Shown here piece by piece: positions 37,633 to 46,775 of a DNA stretch of 64,000 nt (its first letter is position 1; every line of letters begins with the position of its first letter). The translations under genes were made by a program, and so were the position numbers. This DNA is from Colwellia sp. (GTDB taxonomy: Bacteria; Pseudomonadota; Gammaproteobacteria; Enterobacterales; Alteromonadaceae). The notes below the pieces were generated by a model that did not search any database, was not told the DNA's origin, and saw only the letters and a list, made by a program, of their open reading frames with translations. The stretch is from positions 336,409 through 400,408 of the forward strand of contig NZ_JABSPA010000001.1 in NCBI RefSeq assembly GCF_013214175.1, in the 5' to 3' direction.

Positions 37633-39298
37633 GTGCTTGCTCCGTCATCGAAATATTGGTATCTGTATTTGCCGTGAAAATGGCATTGCTCTTTTCAATG
37701 GCATTAAGAACCGCTTGAGCCTTTTGCTTGGTTTCATTGGCTTCACTTATCGGATCTGAGTCATAAACAACACCAGCGCCAGCTTGTACTTGGGCAATAT
37801 TATCTTTTACAAAGGCCGAGCGTATAACAATACAAGTATCCATTTCACCTGTGCCAGTTAGGTAACCAACCGCGCCGCCATAACTGCCACGCCTTTTACC
37901 TTCTACTTCTCTAATAAGTGAAGTAGCTTTTACTTTGGGTGCGCCTGAAAGTGTGCCCATATTCATACAAGCCTGATAGGCGTGCAAAGCATCTAAGTCG
38001 GTTTGTAAAGTACCGCATACTCGGGAAACTAGGTGCATTACATGGGAGTAGCGATCAACTTTCAGTAACTCGGCAACATAACGGCTACCCGGTTGCGAAA
38101 CTCTGGCAATATCATTACGCGCTAAATCAACCAGCATAATATGTTCTGCCGACTCTTTTTTGTCTTGCCTGAGTTCTAGCTCAATACGGCTGTCTAAGTC
38201 TAAGGAAATATTGCCGTGTTTATCAAAACCGCGCGGGCGAGTTCCTGCTATCGGATAAATTTCAACATGACGATTGCTGGCTTGATATTTTAATGCAGAT
38301 TCTGGCGAAGCACCAAAAATACAAAAGTCACTATCTTTTAAATAAAACATATAGGGACTTGGGTTACTTAATTTTAGTGCTTTATATGCGGCAAGGGCAT
38401 CAAAACAAGGTAGGGTAAAAGTACGTGAAGGTACCACTTGAAAAATATCACCCGCTCTGATGTTTTCTTTTAATTGTTCAACTATCTGACAATAGCGTTC
38501 GTCACTAATGTCGACTTGCAGCTCTTCATTAAATCTTTGTTTATCATTAACGTCATTAAGTGAAGGACTTAATTGGGAAACTTGTTCGGCATCTACAGGA
38601 GTCGACAGTACGTCTTTGATCTGAGCTACACGGTTAGATATTGCCAAATGACTTTGTTTAGCTTGTTCAGAATCGTTATAAGTAAAAATATTACCTATAA
38701 TTTCAGTGCTCTGTAATTCATGGTCAATGATAACTAAGGTTTCGGCTAAATAATAAACAAAATCAGGGCAAGTATTATCACCATCAGCAACAGCGGGTAA
38801 CTCCTCTGCTATTGCCATCAGGTCAAAGGCAAAAACGCCACCAAGGAATACGGCAAAGGGGTGACTGTTATCATCGGTGAGTTGATTAAATATCCGTAAA
38901 CTGTGCAAGGAGTTTATTGCGCTTAAACGAGACTTTTCATCAAGGTCGCTAGCAACGTCACGAAATGTTGCTTGAAATGATTTGCCATCTTCAGTGAAGC
39001 TGATTTTGGCGTGCTCTTTTAATTGAACCGCAGCGAAGTTAATAGCTGCTGCACCATTTAAAGATAATGCTGAAAAAGTGACGACGTTGCCATTACAGAC
39101 AATTTTTACAGCGGCATCAGTTAAGAGTAAGCTTTTTAATAAGTGCTTTTTATCAATCTCGGCAGATTCTAATAAGATATTATGCTGTTGTTGGTGACAT
39201 AATAATTGGTAAACACTTAACGGATCATTTTGATAGTGGCTACTATCTTGTAAGGTGATCACTTCACCTTTTATATAATGGGGTAAAATTTTAGTCAT
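37625..39298 (-). CDS. trpE: Anthranilate synthase component I
   Basis: 557 residues. Makes anthranilate from chorismate. The N-terminal LLES (42-45) is the allosteric Trp-binding motif, so feedback inhibition by Trp is expected. The chorismate-binding domain shows GDIFQVVPSRTF, DLARNDIARV and MGTLSGAPKVKA. It is somewhat longer than E. coli TrpE (520). The first gene of the operon, preceded by a leader region with two Trp-rich peptides and an attenuator. Confidence 0.97.
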   Translation of the reverse strand: MTKILPHYIKGEVITLQDSSHYQNDPLSVYQLLCHQQQHNILLESAEIDKKHLLKSLLLTDAAVKIVCNGNVVTFSALSLNGAAAINFAAVQLKEHAKISFTEDGKSFQATFRDVASDLDEKSRLSAINSLHSLRIFNQLTDDNSHPFAVFLGGVFAFDLMAIAEELPAVADGDNTCPDFVYYLAETLVIIDHELQSTEIIGNIFTYNDSEQAKQSHLAISNRVAQIKDVLSTPVDAEQVSQLSPSLNDVNDKQRFNEELQVDISDERYCQIVEQLKENIRAGDIFQVVPSRTFTLPCFDALAAYKALKLSNPSPYMFYLKDSDFCIFGASPESALKYQASNRHVEIYPIAGTRPRGFDKHGNISLDLDSRIELELRQDKKESAEHIMLVDLARNDIARVSQPGSRYVAELLKVDRYSHVMHLVSRVCGTLQTDLDALHAYQACMNMGTLSGAPKVKATSLIREVEGKRRGSYGGAVGYLTGTGEMDTCIVIRSAFVKDNIAQVQAGAGVVYDSDPISEANETKQKAQAVLNAIEKSNAIFTANTDTNISMTEQAHD

Positions 39299-39315
39299 AT
39301 TGAATACTTCTATAG

Positions 39316-39374
39316 GGTTTATTTAAAGAAAAATTGTCAACCTGCGTAAATGGGCAACAGCCACCAAATAAACC
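39316..39374 (-). promoter_or_regulatory. Inverted repeat linking leader peptide 2 and the trpE start region
   Basis: Perfect 9-nt arms: GGTTTATTT (39374-39366, within Trp7-Phe-Ile of leader 2) and AAATAAACC (39324-39316, 17 nt upstream of the trpE ATG). In RNA they would form a stem with a 41-nt loop, ending a few bases before the weak SD AGAAG of trpE. Control of trpE translation is an inference. Confidence 0.4.
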
Positions 39375-39393
39375 ATGTTTTTGTTCTATTCAT
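39337..39393 (-). CDS. Second Trp-rich leader peptide, upstream of trpE
   Basis: An 18-residue frame, MNRTKTWFIWWLLPIYAG, with three Trp codons (positions 7, 10 and 11). The SD AAAGGA ends 6 nt before the ATG, better than that of trpE itself. It lies downstream of the attenuator terminator and ends 38 nt before trpE. A random 18-codon frame with three Trp codons and a good SD at this place is improbable, but expression is unproven. Confidence 0.6.
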   Translation of the reverse strand: MNRTKTWFIWWLLPIYAG

Positions 39394-39445
39394 TTTAAAT
39401 CCTTTGTTAACTTCATTTTGTCCGGTAAATCTCGAACGCTTTAAC

Positions 39446-39477
39446 GTAAAAACCCGCTAATAAAAGCGGGTTTTTTT
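39446..39477 (-). terminator. trp attenuator terminator
   Basis: The stem AAAAACCCGCT/AGCGGGTTTTT with a 6-nt loop, followed by T on the minus strand, lies about 50 nt after the leader peptide 1 stop codon. The AACCC of its 5' arm can instead pair with GGGTT (39523-39519) directly after the leader stop, giving the antiterminator. A pause hairpin CAUAAC/GUUGUG (arms 39540-39535 and 39521-39516) is also possible. This is the classical 1:2, 2:3, 3:4 layout. A T7 run on the plus strand means it could also stop transcripts in the other direction. Confidence 0.8.
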
Positions 39478-39525
39478 GAAATTTGTTTAATCTTTTTTAA
39501 GATACACGCAATTATCACAACCCAA

Positions 39526-39582
39526 TTATGTCGAGTTATGCCACCACCAAATTAATGAAGAGTTAGATTTTGCTGTGTTCAT
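39526..39582 (-). CDS. trpL: trp operon leader peptide
   Basis: An 18-residue peptide, MNTAKSNSSLIWWWHNST, with three consecutive Trp codons (12-14, at 39549-39541). Stalling there under Trp shortage would leave GGGTT at 39523-39519 free to form the antiterminator, while a ribosome at the stop codon would cover it and permit termination. SD AAAGG lies about 10 nt upstream. Spacing of Trp codons, stop and attenuator fits classical trp attenuation. Confidence 0.85.
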   Translation of the reverse strand: MNTAKSNSSLIWWWHNST

Positions 39583-39661
39583 CTTATAAGTGCCTTTACT
39601 TGCCGTATCTTATCTACTTTAAGCTTATTTAATTTTTATTAAGAAAGGAAAAAGTATCATT

Positions 39662-39682
39662 GTTTACTGCTTATCAGTAAAC
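39662..39682. promoter_or_regulatory. Inverted repeat in the trpL-rnm divergent region
   Basis: GTTTACT-GCTTATC-AGTAAAC, a 7-bp perfect inverted repeat, lies 41 bp upstream of the rnm ATG and 80 bp upstream of trpL. It could be an operator for either gene, but it does not look like the E. coli TrpR operator (which contains ACTAGT-type arms). The region also must hold both promoters; I could not assign them with confidence. Confidence 0.3.
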
Positions 39683-39722
39683 TTATCTTAATACTAAGAT
39701 TACCCTTATAGAAGACCTTATT

Positions 39723-40628
39723 ATGGCGTTACTGTCAACCACTGATTTCCCTCATCAGATAGTAGAAACCGAAGGTTTTGCTCATAAACGTATCGACTTA
39801 CATAGCCATACTAATTGCTCTGATGGTACCTTAACACCGCAAACCTTGATAGATAGAGCGGTTAACTTTCAAATTGATGTTTTAGCTATCACCGACCATG
39901 ACACTGTCGCTGGTCTTGATATAGCTCAAAAGTATATTGAAGAGCAAAATATTTCACTTAAATTGATTAATGGCATTGAAATATCTACAGCATGGCAGGG
40001 ATTTGAAATCCATATTGTTGGTTTAAATATTGATACAAACAATGACGCACTAAAAACACTCATCGAGAAGCAGCAGCAAGCAAGAGAGCAGCGTGCCTTA
40101 TCAATGGGTGAGAAACTGGCTAAATGTGGCTTTCCAGATGTTTATGCAGATGCCAAAGAGATGGCAGGTGAGGGCTCTATAACACGGGCGCACTTTGCTA
40201 AAGTACTTCATCAGCAGGGGCATGTTAATACCATGCAACAAGCGTTTGATAAATACATCGGCAAGAAAGGCTCAAAAGGGCAACGTGCTTATGTAAAACC
40301 TAATTGGTGTAGCATTGAAGAAGCGGTGCAAGCAATACATCATGCAGGTGGCAGTGCCGTGATGGCTCATCCTATTCGATATGACCTTACTGCTAAATGG
40401 CTACGGCGTTTAATTGTTCACTTTAGTGAAGTTGCTGGTGATGGCTTAGAAGTGGTCTTGCCGCAGATGAATCCAGAGCAAAGGCGAAAAATGCTGGCTT
40501 ATTGTCAAGAATATAACTTACATGCCTCTATGGGATCCGATTTTCACTATCCCAACAAGTGGAGTGATTTAGGCCGGAATCTTACTATGCCAGTTGGCGC
40601 CAAGCCTGTTTGGGCGCAATGGCAATAA
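39723..40628 (+). CDS. rnm: PHP-domain 5'-3' exoribonuclease Rnm (RNase AM, YciV/TrpH)
   Basis: 301 residues. A PHP-fold metal phosphoesterase; the metal ligands appear in IDLHSHTNCSDG, ITDHDTVAGL, GIEISTAW, VMAHPIRY and MGSDFHYPNKW. E. coli RNase AM digests short RNAs and matures the 5' ends of rRNAs. The position divergent from the trp operon is the same as in E. coli, hence the old name trpH; the link to Trp synthesis is positional only. Confidence 0.94.
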   Translation: MALLSTTDFPHQIVETEGFAHKRIDLHSHTNCSDGTLTPQTLIDRAVNFQIDVLAITDHDTVAGLDIAQKYIEEQNISLKLINGIEISTAWQGFEIHIVGLNIDTNNDALKTLIEKQQQAREQRALSMGEKLAKCGFPDVYADAKEMAGEGSITRAHFAKVLHQQGHVNTMQQAFDKYIGKKGSKGQRAYVKPNWCSIEEAVQAIHHAGGSAVMAHPIRYDLTAKWLRRLIVHFSEVAGDGLEVVLPQMNPEQRRKMLAYCQEYNLHASMGSDFHYPNKWSDLGRNLTMPVGAKPVWAQWQ

Positions 40629-40792
40629 AAGTAAAAGTAGCAATAAAGAACGTTAGTACTCGTGGGAAAAGTAAATGTTCAGGCCAGTTACCACGCAAGG
40701 TTTCAGCTTACAATGAGTACAGGCAGCAAGCACTAAACACTTAGCATTAGATAATAAATCAAAAACAAATTATTAAAGTATAGGAATGTCTC

Positions 40793-41413
40793 ATGAGTCA
40801 GTTTTTTTATGTACACCCAGATAACCCTCAGGGTCGCTTAATGAAACAAGCGGCAGAAATTATCAAACAAGGCGGCGTCATCGTTTACCCTACCGACTCA
40901 GGTTATGCCTTAGGTTGTCATTTAGGTGATAAAAAAGCCTTAGAGCGTATCTGTCAAATTCGAGATATAGATAAAAATCACAACTTTACTTTAGTGTGCC
41001 AAGATTTATCACAACTATCAGAATACACCCGAGTAGATAATAGCGCCTTTAGGTTGCTAAAAAATAACACCCCAGGTCCATACACTTTTATTTTTAAAGG
41101 CAGTAAAGAAGTCCCTAAGCGATTGTTAAACCCTAAAAAGAAAACAATAGGCATCAGAGTACCGGATAATACTATCGCACAAGCCTTGTTGACTGAACTT
41201 GCAGAGCCTATAATGTCCACCAGTTTGATTATGCCTGGCCAAGAAATGGCTGAGTATGATCCTGAACACATTCGAGATTTATTAGAACATCAAGTTGACC
41301 TTATCGTTAACGGTGGTCATTTAGGGGAGCACCCAACCACAGTAATTGATTTTTCTAATGACAGTATTGAGATAATACGCGTAGGAGAGGGCGACCCTTC
41401 TCCATTTCAATAG
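40793..41413 (+). CDS. yciO: YciO/Sua5/YrdC family protein
   Basis: 206 residues. An L-threonylcarbamoyladenylate synthase-like fold, with GGVIVYPTDSGYALGC at the N terminus and the nucleotide-binding KNTPGPYTFIFKG region, ending in a conserved GEGD. E. coli YciO shares the fold but acts poorly in t6A synthesis, so the physiological role is unclear. It follows rnm, as in E. coli. Confidence 0.92.
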   Translation: MSQFFYVHPDNPQGRLMKQAAEIIKQGGVIVYPTDSGYALGCHLGDKKALERICQIRDIDKNHNFTLVCQDLSQLSEYTRVDNSAFRLLKNNTPGPYTFIFKGSKEVPKRLLNPKKKTIGIRVPDNTIAQALLTELAEPIMSTSLIMPGQEMAEYDPEHIRDLLEHQVDLIVNGGHLGEHPTTVIDFSNDSIEIIRVGEGDPSPFQ

Positions 41414-41523
41414 CCCAAATTTAACGTGCCAATGAATATTGCAGTTTAATGGGTATTGAACCTGAACAATGAGCCAGAAGTAAGCTTCCAGGGAGCTGCT
41501 ACTGACGTAACAGAGTAAAAATA

Positions 41524-42588
41524 ATGACGGTTGATAAGAAAAAAGCACGTAAAGACGCAGCAATTGATAAAAAATATGGCACTCGCGGCACCGAAAAAAA
41601 AGGTGTAGTTAAAAAAGGCCTACCAAAATCAGGTGCGGTGAAAAAAGGCGTTGCCAAAAAAGGTAAAGCTAAGAAAGAGCCTGAAAAGGTAGAGAAAGTA
41701 CACTTTCAAACAGCGACTCATAAAGATTCAGAAAAAGTACAAAAAGTCCTAGCACGTGCAGGTAAAGGCTCTCGCCGTGAAATGGAAACCATGATCAGTG
41801 AAGGTCGGGTAAGTATTGACGGTAAAGTTGCCTTTTTAGGTGATAGAATTATCGGTACGGAACAAATTCGACTGGATGGCCATCACGTTAAACTCACTGC
41901 CCCAGATGAAGATATCTGTCGCGTACTTATTTATAACAAGCCAGAAGGGGAGATGTGTACTCGTAAAGACCCCGAGGGCCGTCCTACCGTATTTGATCGT
42001 CTTCCTAAACTTGACGCTGGCCGTTGGGTTGCTGTTGGCCGTTTAGATATTAACACCTCAGGCATGTTGTTATTTACCACTGATGGTGAATTAGCCAACC
42101 GATTAATGCACCCCTCACAAAAAATAGAGCGTGAATACGCTGTGCGTGTTTTTGGTGAAATCAATGAAGCGATGTTACAAAGATTACGTGCTGGCGTTGA
42201 GTTAGAAGATGGTCCAGCACGATTTCAAAAAATCACTTACCGCGGTGGTGAAGGCCGAAATCATTGGTTCCATGTTGTGTTATCAGAAGGGCGTAACCGA
42301 GAAGTACGTCGTTTATGGGAAAGCCAAGAAGTGCAGGTAAGCCGTCTGATCCGAGTACGCTACGGTGATATGGAAATGCAGCGCCAATTACCGCTTGGCG
42401 GATGGCGAGAGTTAGCCTTAAAAGAAGTTAACTATTATCGTAAATTAGTTAGCTTGACCCCTGAATTGGAAAGTAAAGTTAAAGTCGATGAAAAAACCAT
42501 GGATAATGCTAAGAGTCGTCGAATTCGTCGCTCGGTTAAAAAGCATCAGCAACGCCATCAGCAAAGCACTCGTCGTCGTCACAAGTAG
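41524..42588 (+). CDS. rluB: 23S rRNA pseudouridine(2605) synthase RluB
   Basis: 354 residues. An S4 RNA-binding domain (about 70-128; [18 protein letters not shown]) is followed by the RsuA-type catalytic domain with the essential D175 in [15 protein letters not shown]. The first 60 residues are an unusual Lys/Gly-rich extension with repeated KKG(V/L) units (about 26-52), probably an RNA-binding tail. The C terminus is also basic ([21 protein letters not shown]). Assigned to RluB rather than RsuA or RluE by the length and neighbours (yciO). Confidence 0.92.
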   Translation: MTVDKKKARKDAAIDKKYGTRGTEKKGVVKKGLPKSGAVKKGVAKKGKAKKEPEKVEKVHFQTATHKDSEKVQKVLARAGKGSRREMETMISEGRVSIDGKVAFLGDRIIGTEQIRLDGHHVKLTAPDEDICRVLIYNKPEGEMCTRKDPEGRPTVFDRLPKLDAGRWVAVGRLDINTSGMLLFTTDGELANRLMHPSQKIEREYAVRVFGEINEAMLQRLRAGVELEDGPARFQKITYRGGEGRNHWFHVVLSEGRNREVRRLWESQEVQVSRLIRVRYGDMEMQRQLPLGGWRELALKEVNYYRKLVSLTPELESKVKVDEKTMDNAKSRRIRRSVKKHQQRHQQSTRRRHK

Positions 42589-42608
42589 CCGTAGTAGAAG
42601 TAATAATT

Positions 42609-43748
42609 ATGCACTATCAATTAATTGAAGACCAAGTCAGCTTAAACAATTTATGTGAGCAACTCGCTAAGGCGAAAGTGTTAGCCATAGATACAGAGTT
42701 TGTTCGTACCCGTACGCTATATGCAAAACTTGGTTTACTTCAGGTTTGTGATGGCGAGCAACTTGCACTTATTGACCCCCTTGCTATTGAGGATTTATCT
42801 CCTTTTTGGCAATTACTCACTAATGCCAATATCACCAAAGTGTTGCATGCCTGTTCAGAAGATTTAGAAGTCTTCCTGACGGCAGGAAATTGCCAACCGG
42901 TTAATTTAATTGATAGTCAAATCATGATGTCATTTCTTGGTCATGGCTTATCTTTGGGCTATGCTGCCATGGTAAAACACTATACCGATATTGAGTTAGA
43001 CAAGTCCGAGTCACGTACTGACTGGACTAAAAGGCCTTTAACGGAAAAACAATTGGCCTATGCCAGCGCCGATGTTGATCACTTGTTTTATCTTTATCCA
43101 AAATTATTATCCGAGTTAACTCAGGCGGGTTTCTTCGACTATGCAAAGCTAGAAACACAAAATATGATTGATAAAAAGTTCACGCCAGTGGATGAAAGTA
43201 AAATGTATCTAAATATTAAAATGAGTTGGCGTTTAAACCCTAAGCAATTAAATTTGTTAAAGCACCTAGCAACTTGGCGTTTTCAACAAGCACAGAAACG
43301 TGACTTGCCTATTGGTTTTGTAGCTAAAGATCATACTTTAATGGCATTAGCGCAAAGTAATCCTACAAGTCTTAGCGCTATGTTAAATCTTGAAGGGGCA
43401 GAGGCACTTGATATTCGCCACAAAGGTAAAGCTATGCTGGCGGTATTAGCCAAAGCTGATAATGCTGAAGTAGGTGATTACCCTGAGAAAATTAATCGTC
43501 TTGATGATTATCCAGCTTACAAACAAATCTTTAAAAAAGTAAAAGCTTTCTTAGTACAGGTAAGTGAACGTAATGGCTTAGCCATCGAAAATGTTGCTTC
43601 AAAAAAGCAAATAAATCAATTTTTAACATGGCAATTTGACCTTAATGGCGCTCGCAGTAGTACCAAGAAGGTTGAGTTATTATCAAGTTGGCGTGATGAA
43701 TTATTTGGTGAAGCTTTAATCACATTTACCAAGCAAGGTTATAAGTAA
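42609..43748 (+). CDS. rnd: Ribonuclease D
   Basis: 379 residues. A 3'-5' exoribonuclease for tRNA 3' maturation, DEDDy type. Exo I has D28 and E30 in AIDTEFVRTRTLY, and Exo III is the YASADVDHLFYLYP segment. HRDC-type domains follow (about 212-290 and 295-375; LNPKQLNLLKHLATWRFQQAQ). It begins 20 bp after rluB, so the two may be co-transcribed. Confidence 0.95.
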   Translation: MHYQLIEDQVSLNNLCEQLAKAKVLAIDTEFVRTRTLYAKLGLLQVCDGEQLALIDPLAIEDLSPFWQLLTNANITKVLHACSEDLEVFLTAGNCQPVNLIDSQIMMSFLGHGLSLGYAAMVKHYTDIELDKSESRTDWTKRPLTEKQLAYASADVDHLFYLYPKLLSELTQAGFFDYAKLETQNMIDKKFTPVDESKMYLNIKMSWRLNPKQLNLLKHLATWRFQQAQKRDLPIGFVAKDHTLMALAQSNPTSLSAMLNLEGAEALDIRHKGKAMLAVLAKADNAEVGDYPEKINRLDDYPAYKQIFKKVKAFLVQVSERNGLAIENVASKKQINQFLTWQFDLNGARSSTKKVELLSSWRDELFGEALITFTKQGYK

Positions 43749-43899
43749 ACGGTTAATAACCTTGGTTTTTTATTAAAAAAACCGACTAAATTTACATTTT
43801 TGTTAACATTATTTCATCGAGTGACTATGGGGTTCACCCTTGGCTCATGATATATTTAATCATCAATACAACTTTCTCAGTAATCTATAGGTCTCCATT

Positions 43900-44193
43900 A
43901 TGCTATGTGCTATTTATAAAAGTGCCCGAAAAGCCCAAACTTACATTTTTGTTAAGACCCGCGATGACTTCTCATCCGTTCCCGATGGCTTGATGAAGAC
44001 TTTTGGTACGCCACAGTTAGTTACTCTCGTTAACCTAGCGACCAAAAATAAGTTAGCAATGGCTGATTTAGAAAAAGTGAAAGCAAACCTAGATGAAACA
44101 GGTTTTTATCTACAGTTACCACCACCTCAAGAAGACTTATTAAAAACACATAAAGCGGAGATGGAAGCTAAAAAAGAGCAGGGAGAGCTGTAA
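43900..44193 (+). CDS. ycgL: YcgL family protein
   Basis: 97 residues. The compact YcgL fold: MLCAIYKSARKAQTYIFV, SVPDGLMKTFGTP and GFYLQLPPPQEDLL. Function unknown. Shared base with the following gene (TAATG, 44193) and the ycgL-mltB-ycgN order is common in this group. Confidence 0.9.
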   Translation: MLCAIYKSARKAQTYIFVKTRDDFSSVPDGLMKTFGTPQLVTLVNLATKNKLAMADLEKVKANLDETGFYLQLPPPQEDLLKTHKAEMEAKKEQGEL

Positions 44194-45236
44194 TGAAGTT
44201 TCTATTAAAAGCCCTTGGCTTATCAGCGGTCATAACACTCGCTATGATCAACCAATCAATGGCGGCTAAAGCTGAGTTAACAGAAGCAGGTTTTGCTGAG
44301 TATGTGCTAACCCTTAAAGCTGATGCATTAGCAAAAGGATTTAGCCAAACATTCATTGATGAAAGTTTTGCTAAAGTAGAGTTTCATAAACGCGCGGTTA
44401 AAGCGGATAGAAGCCAGCCTGAGAATGTTGAAACACTCGATACCTATCTACCAAAACGTGTGCCAAAGTGGAAAGTAGAGAAAGCTCGAGCGTTATACAA
44501 AGAGCATCAGGTATTATTAAATCAAGTAGGTGAAAAGTATCAGGTACAGCCACGATTTATTGTAGCTTTATGGGGTCTTGAAACTAACTTTGGTAAGTTC
44601 ACCGGTGGTTATAATGTCATCTCGGCTTTATCAACCTTAGCCTATGAAGGCAGACGTGAAGTATTCTTTAAAAAGCAATTGATGGCTGCGCTTACCATCC
44701 TAGATGAAGGTCATATTAGCATTGAAGATATGAAAGGTTCATGGGCAGGTGCTATGGGACAAAATCAGTTTATGCCAACATCTTTTTTAGGCTACGCTGT
44801 TGATGGTGATGGAGATGGTAAAAAGGACATTTGGAACAACCAAGCCGATGTTTTTTCATCTATGGCAAATTACTTACAAAAAGAAGGTTGGAGTGATGAG
44901 TTGACTTGGGGTCGCCAAGTTAAGTTACCAAAAGGCTTTGACAATAGCTTAGCTATTCCAAAAAATACCGGTAGCCGAAAAAACTGGCTAAAAGCTTGGT
45001 CTGAAACAGAAAGAACACTCGCTCAATGGCAAGCGCTTGGCGTGAGACGTGCAGACGGTACTAACTTACCCAATGTTGATATTAAAGCCGCGTTAGTGTT
45101 TCCAGATGATGAAAATGGTCGTGTCTATCTAGCATATGACAACTATAAGAGTTTAATGCACTGGAATTTGTCCTATTATTTCGTCAGTTCGGTCGGCCAT
45201 TTATCTGACCGGATAAAGTTTCCACCTATCAAGTGA
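44193..45236 (+). CDS. MltB-type lytic murein transglycosylase
   Basis: 347 residues. Signal peptide 1-25 (IKSMAA-like end, QSMAAK) without a lipobox, so it is probably a soluble periplasmic enzyme, unlike E. coli MltB. The catalytic Glu is E130 in ALWGLETNFGKF, with GSWAGAMGQNQFMPTSF typical of SLT family 3. An EF-hand-like DGDGDGKKDIW resembles the Ca-binding loop of MltB/Slt35. It cleaves peptidoglycan glycan strands to 1,6-anhydro ends. Confidence 0.93.
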   Translation: MKFLLKALGLSAVITLAMINQSMAAKAELTEAGFAEYVLTLKADALAKGFSQTFIDESFAKVEFHKRAVKADRSQPENVETLDTYLPKRVPKWKVEKARALYKEHQVLLNQVGEKYQVQPRFIVALWGLETNFGKFTGGYNVISALSTLAYEGRREVFFKKQLMAALTILDEGHISIEDMKGSWAGAMGQNQFMPTSFLGYAVDGDGDGKKDIWNNQADVFSSMANYLQKEGWSDELTWGRQVKLPKGFDNSLAIPKNTGSRKNWLKAWSETERTLAQWQALGVRRADGTNLPNVDIKAALVFPDDENGRVYLAYDNYKSLMHWNLSYYFVSSVGHLSDRIKFPPIK

Positions 45237-45302
45237 AGCAAGTCCTAAAATCAATTAGTACAGTCAACAAGTAATGTTAATGAGTAAAAAAAGTAGTAGT
45301 AA

Positions 45303-45824
45303 ATGATCGATAAAAAAACACCAGAACAGCCTTTTTGGCAAACCAAAACCTTAGCAGAAATGACTCGCCCAGAATGGGAGTCATTATGCGATGGCTGTGC
45401 TAAATGTTGCTTGAATAAGTTTATTGATGACGAGCATACCGATGAAGATTCGGAACTTTTGCCGACCGATCATATTAAAGAAGGTGAGCAGATATTTTAT
45501 TCTAATATAGCTTGTCACTTGCTCAATGAGAAATCTTGCCAGTGCTCTAAATATGATCAGCGCACCACGTTAGTACCTGATTGTGTGCGCTTAACACAAG
45601 AAAATATTGATGCGGTATTTTTTATGCCGCCAAGTTGTACCTATCGCCGTTTGCAAGAAGGACGCGGTATGCCGTCATGGCACCCGTTACTGCATAAAGG
45701 TAAAAAATCAGCAATGCATAAAGCGGGTATGTCGGTACGTGGGAAAATAGTCAAAGATAATGAAGTCAGCCTTGATAAGTTTGAAGATCATATTGTCATC
45801 TGGCCATTAAATGATCTTGATTAA
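45303..45824 (+). CDS. ycgN: YcgN family cysteine-cluster protein (UPF0260)
   Basis: 173 residues. Contains CDGCAKCCLNKF near residue 29, a later CHLL...CQCSKYDQR...DC series, and PSCTYRR. The cysteines look like metal or Fe-S ligands of the YkgJ/YcgN type; the target is unknown. It follows the ycgL-transglycosylase pair on the same strand. Confidence 0.92.
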   Translation: MIDKKTPEQPFWQTKTLAEMTRPEWESLCDGCAKCCLNKFIDDEHTDEDSELLPTDHIKEGEQIFYSNIACHLLNEKSCQCSKYDQRTTLVPDCVRLTQENIDAVFFMPPSCTYRRLQEGRGMPSWHPLLHKGKKSAMHKAGMSVRGKIVKDNEVSLDKFEDHIVIWPLNDLD

Positions 45825-45852
45825 GCAATACTAACGTCATGTATTCCTTAGT

Positions 45853-46746
45853 ATGAAAAATACTCCTCAAAATCCCTCAATGGTAAATGTAGAGCAACAA
45901 AGCTTGCTCTATTTACATATCGCCGTTTTTCTTTTTGGTGGTACCGCGCTGTTTTCTAAGCTTGTCGGCCTACCAGCACTTGATATAACGGTTTATCGGA
46001 CGGGCATAGCAGCCATAGCTCTTTTTACTTTGCTAATCTTGCAAAAAAAACAAATAACCTTAGCCAGTATGAAAGATTATGGCATTGCTATATTACTCGG
46101 TGTTGTAGTTGGCATACACTGGGTTACTTATTTTGCAGCTATGCAAATGGCAGGGGTTACAGTCGGTATTATTGCTTTTTTTACTTACCCGGTAATTACC
46201 GTTTTTATTGAACCGCTCTTTAATAAAAGTGTGCCGAAAGCAAAAGATATGCTGACGGCTTTAGTCGTTATTATTGGTATTGTTTTATTAATACCTGAAA
46301 TAAATTTTGGTAATCAAATCACCTTAGGTATTGCCACTGGAGTATTTTCAGCGGTATTTTTTGCATTACGAAACATCTTACATAAAAATTACTTTTCCCA
46401 TTATTCTGGCCCGCATACCATGCTGTATCAAACCTTAGTCGCTTGTTTGATGCTGTGTCTTTTTATTGAAGTACCACCTGGGCAAGTAACTCAAAGAGAT
46501 TGGTTACTATTGTTATTGGTAGGAGTTGTATTTACTGCCACACCGCACGCGCTATTTGCCTCAAGTTTACGACATTTGTCAGCAACTACTGCAGGCTTGA
46601 TCTCTTGCTTACAGCCGCTATACGGTAGTGTACTCGCCTTTATGCTTTTACATGAACGTCCGAATATTTTAACTATTATCGGCGGTTTAATGGTAGTCAG
46701 CGCAGCTGTTTTTGAAACATGGTCAGTAAGTCGAGGCAGGCGTTAG
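45853..46746 (+). CDS. EamA/DMT family transporter
   Basis: 297 residues with ten predicted transmembrane helices and two EamA repeats (about 22-155 and 160-290). The pattern GGTALFSKLVGLPALDITVYRTGIAA and the C-terminal SAAVFETW suit a drug/metabolite exporter. The substrate cannot be read from sequence. It converges with the next gene. Confidence 0.87.
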   Translation: MKNTPQNPSMVNVEQQSLLYLHIAVFLFGGTALFSKLVGLPALDITVYRTGIAAIALFTLLILQKKQITLASMKDYGIAILLGVVVGIHWVTYFAAMQMAGVTVGIIAFFTYPVITVFIEPLFNKSVPKAKDMLTALVVIIGIVLLIPEINFGNQITLGIATGVFSAVFFALRNILHKNYFSHYSGPHTMLYQTLVACLMLCLFIEVPPGQVTQRDWLLLLLVGVVFTATPHALFASSLRHLSATTAGLISCLQPLYGSVLAFMLLHERPNILTIIGGLMVVSAAVFETWSVSRGRR

Positions 46747-46775
46747 GCTGAAAATGATTACCATGTTTACAATAG

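Noticed and set aside
32312-39298. Horizontal transfer of the trp operon
   Set aside because: Base composition and codon use look like the neighbours, the order is standard and the location beside rnm is conserved; no sign of recent transfer.
39446-39477. Terminator of a plus-strand gene
   Set aside because: It has a T run on the plus strand, but no plus-strand gene ends here; its place after the Trp-rich peptide makes it the trp attenuator.
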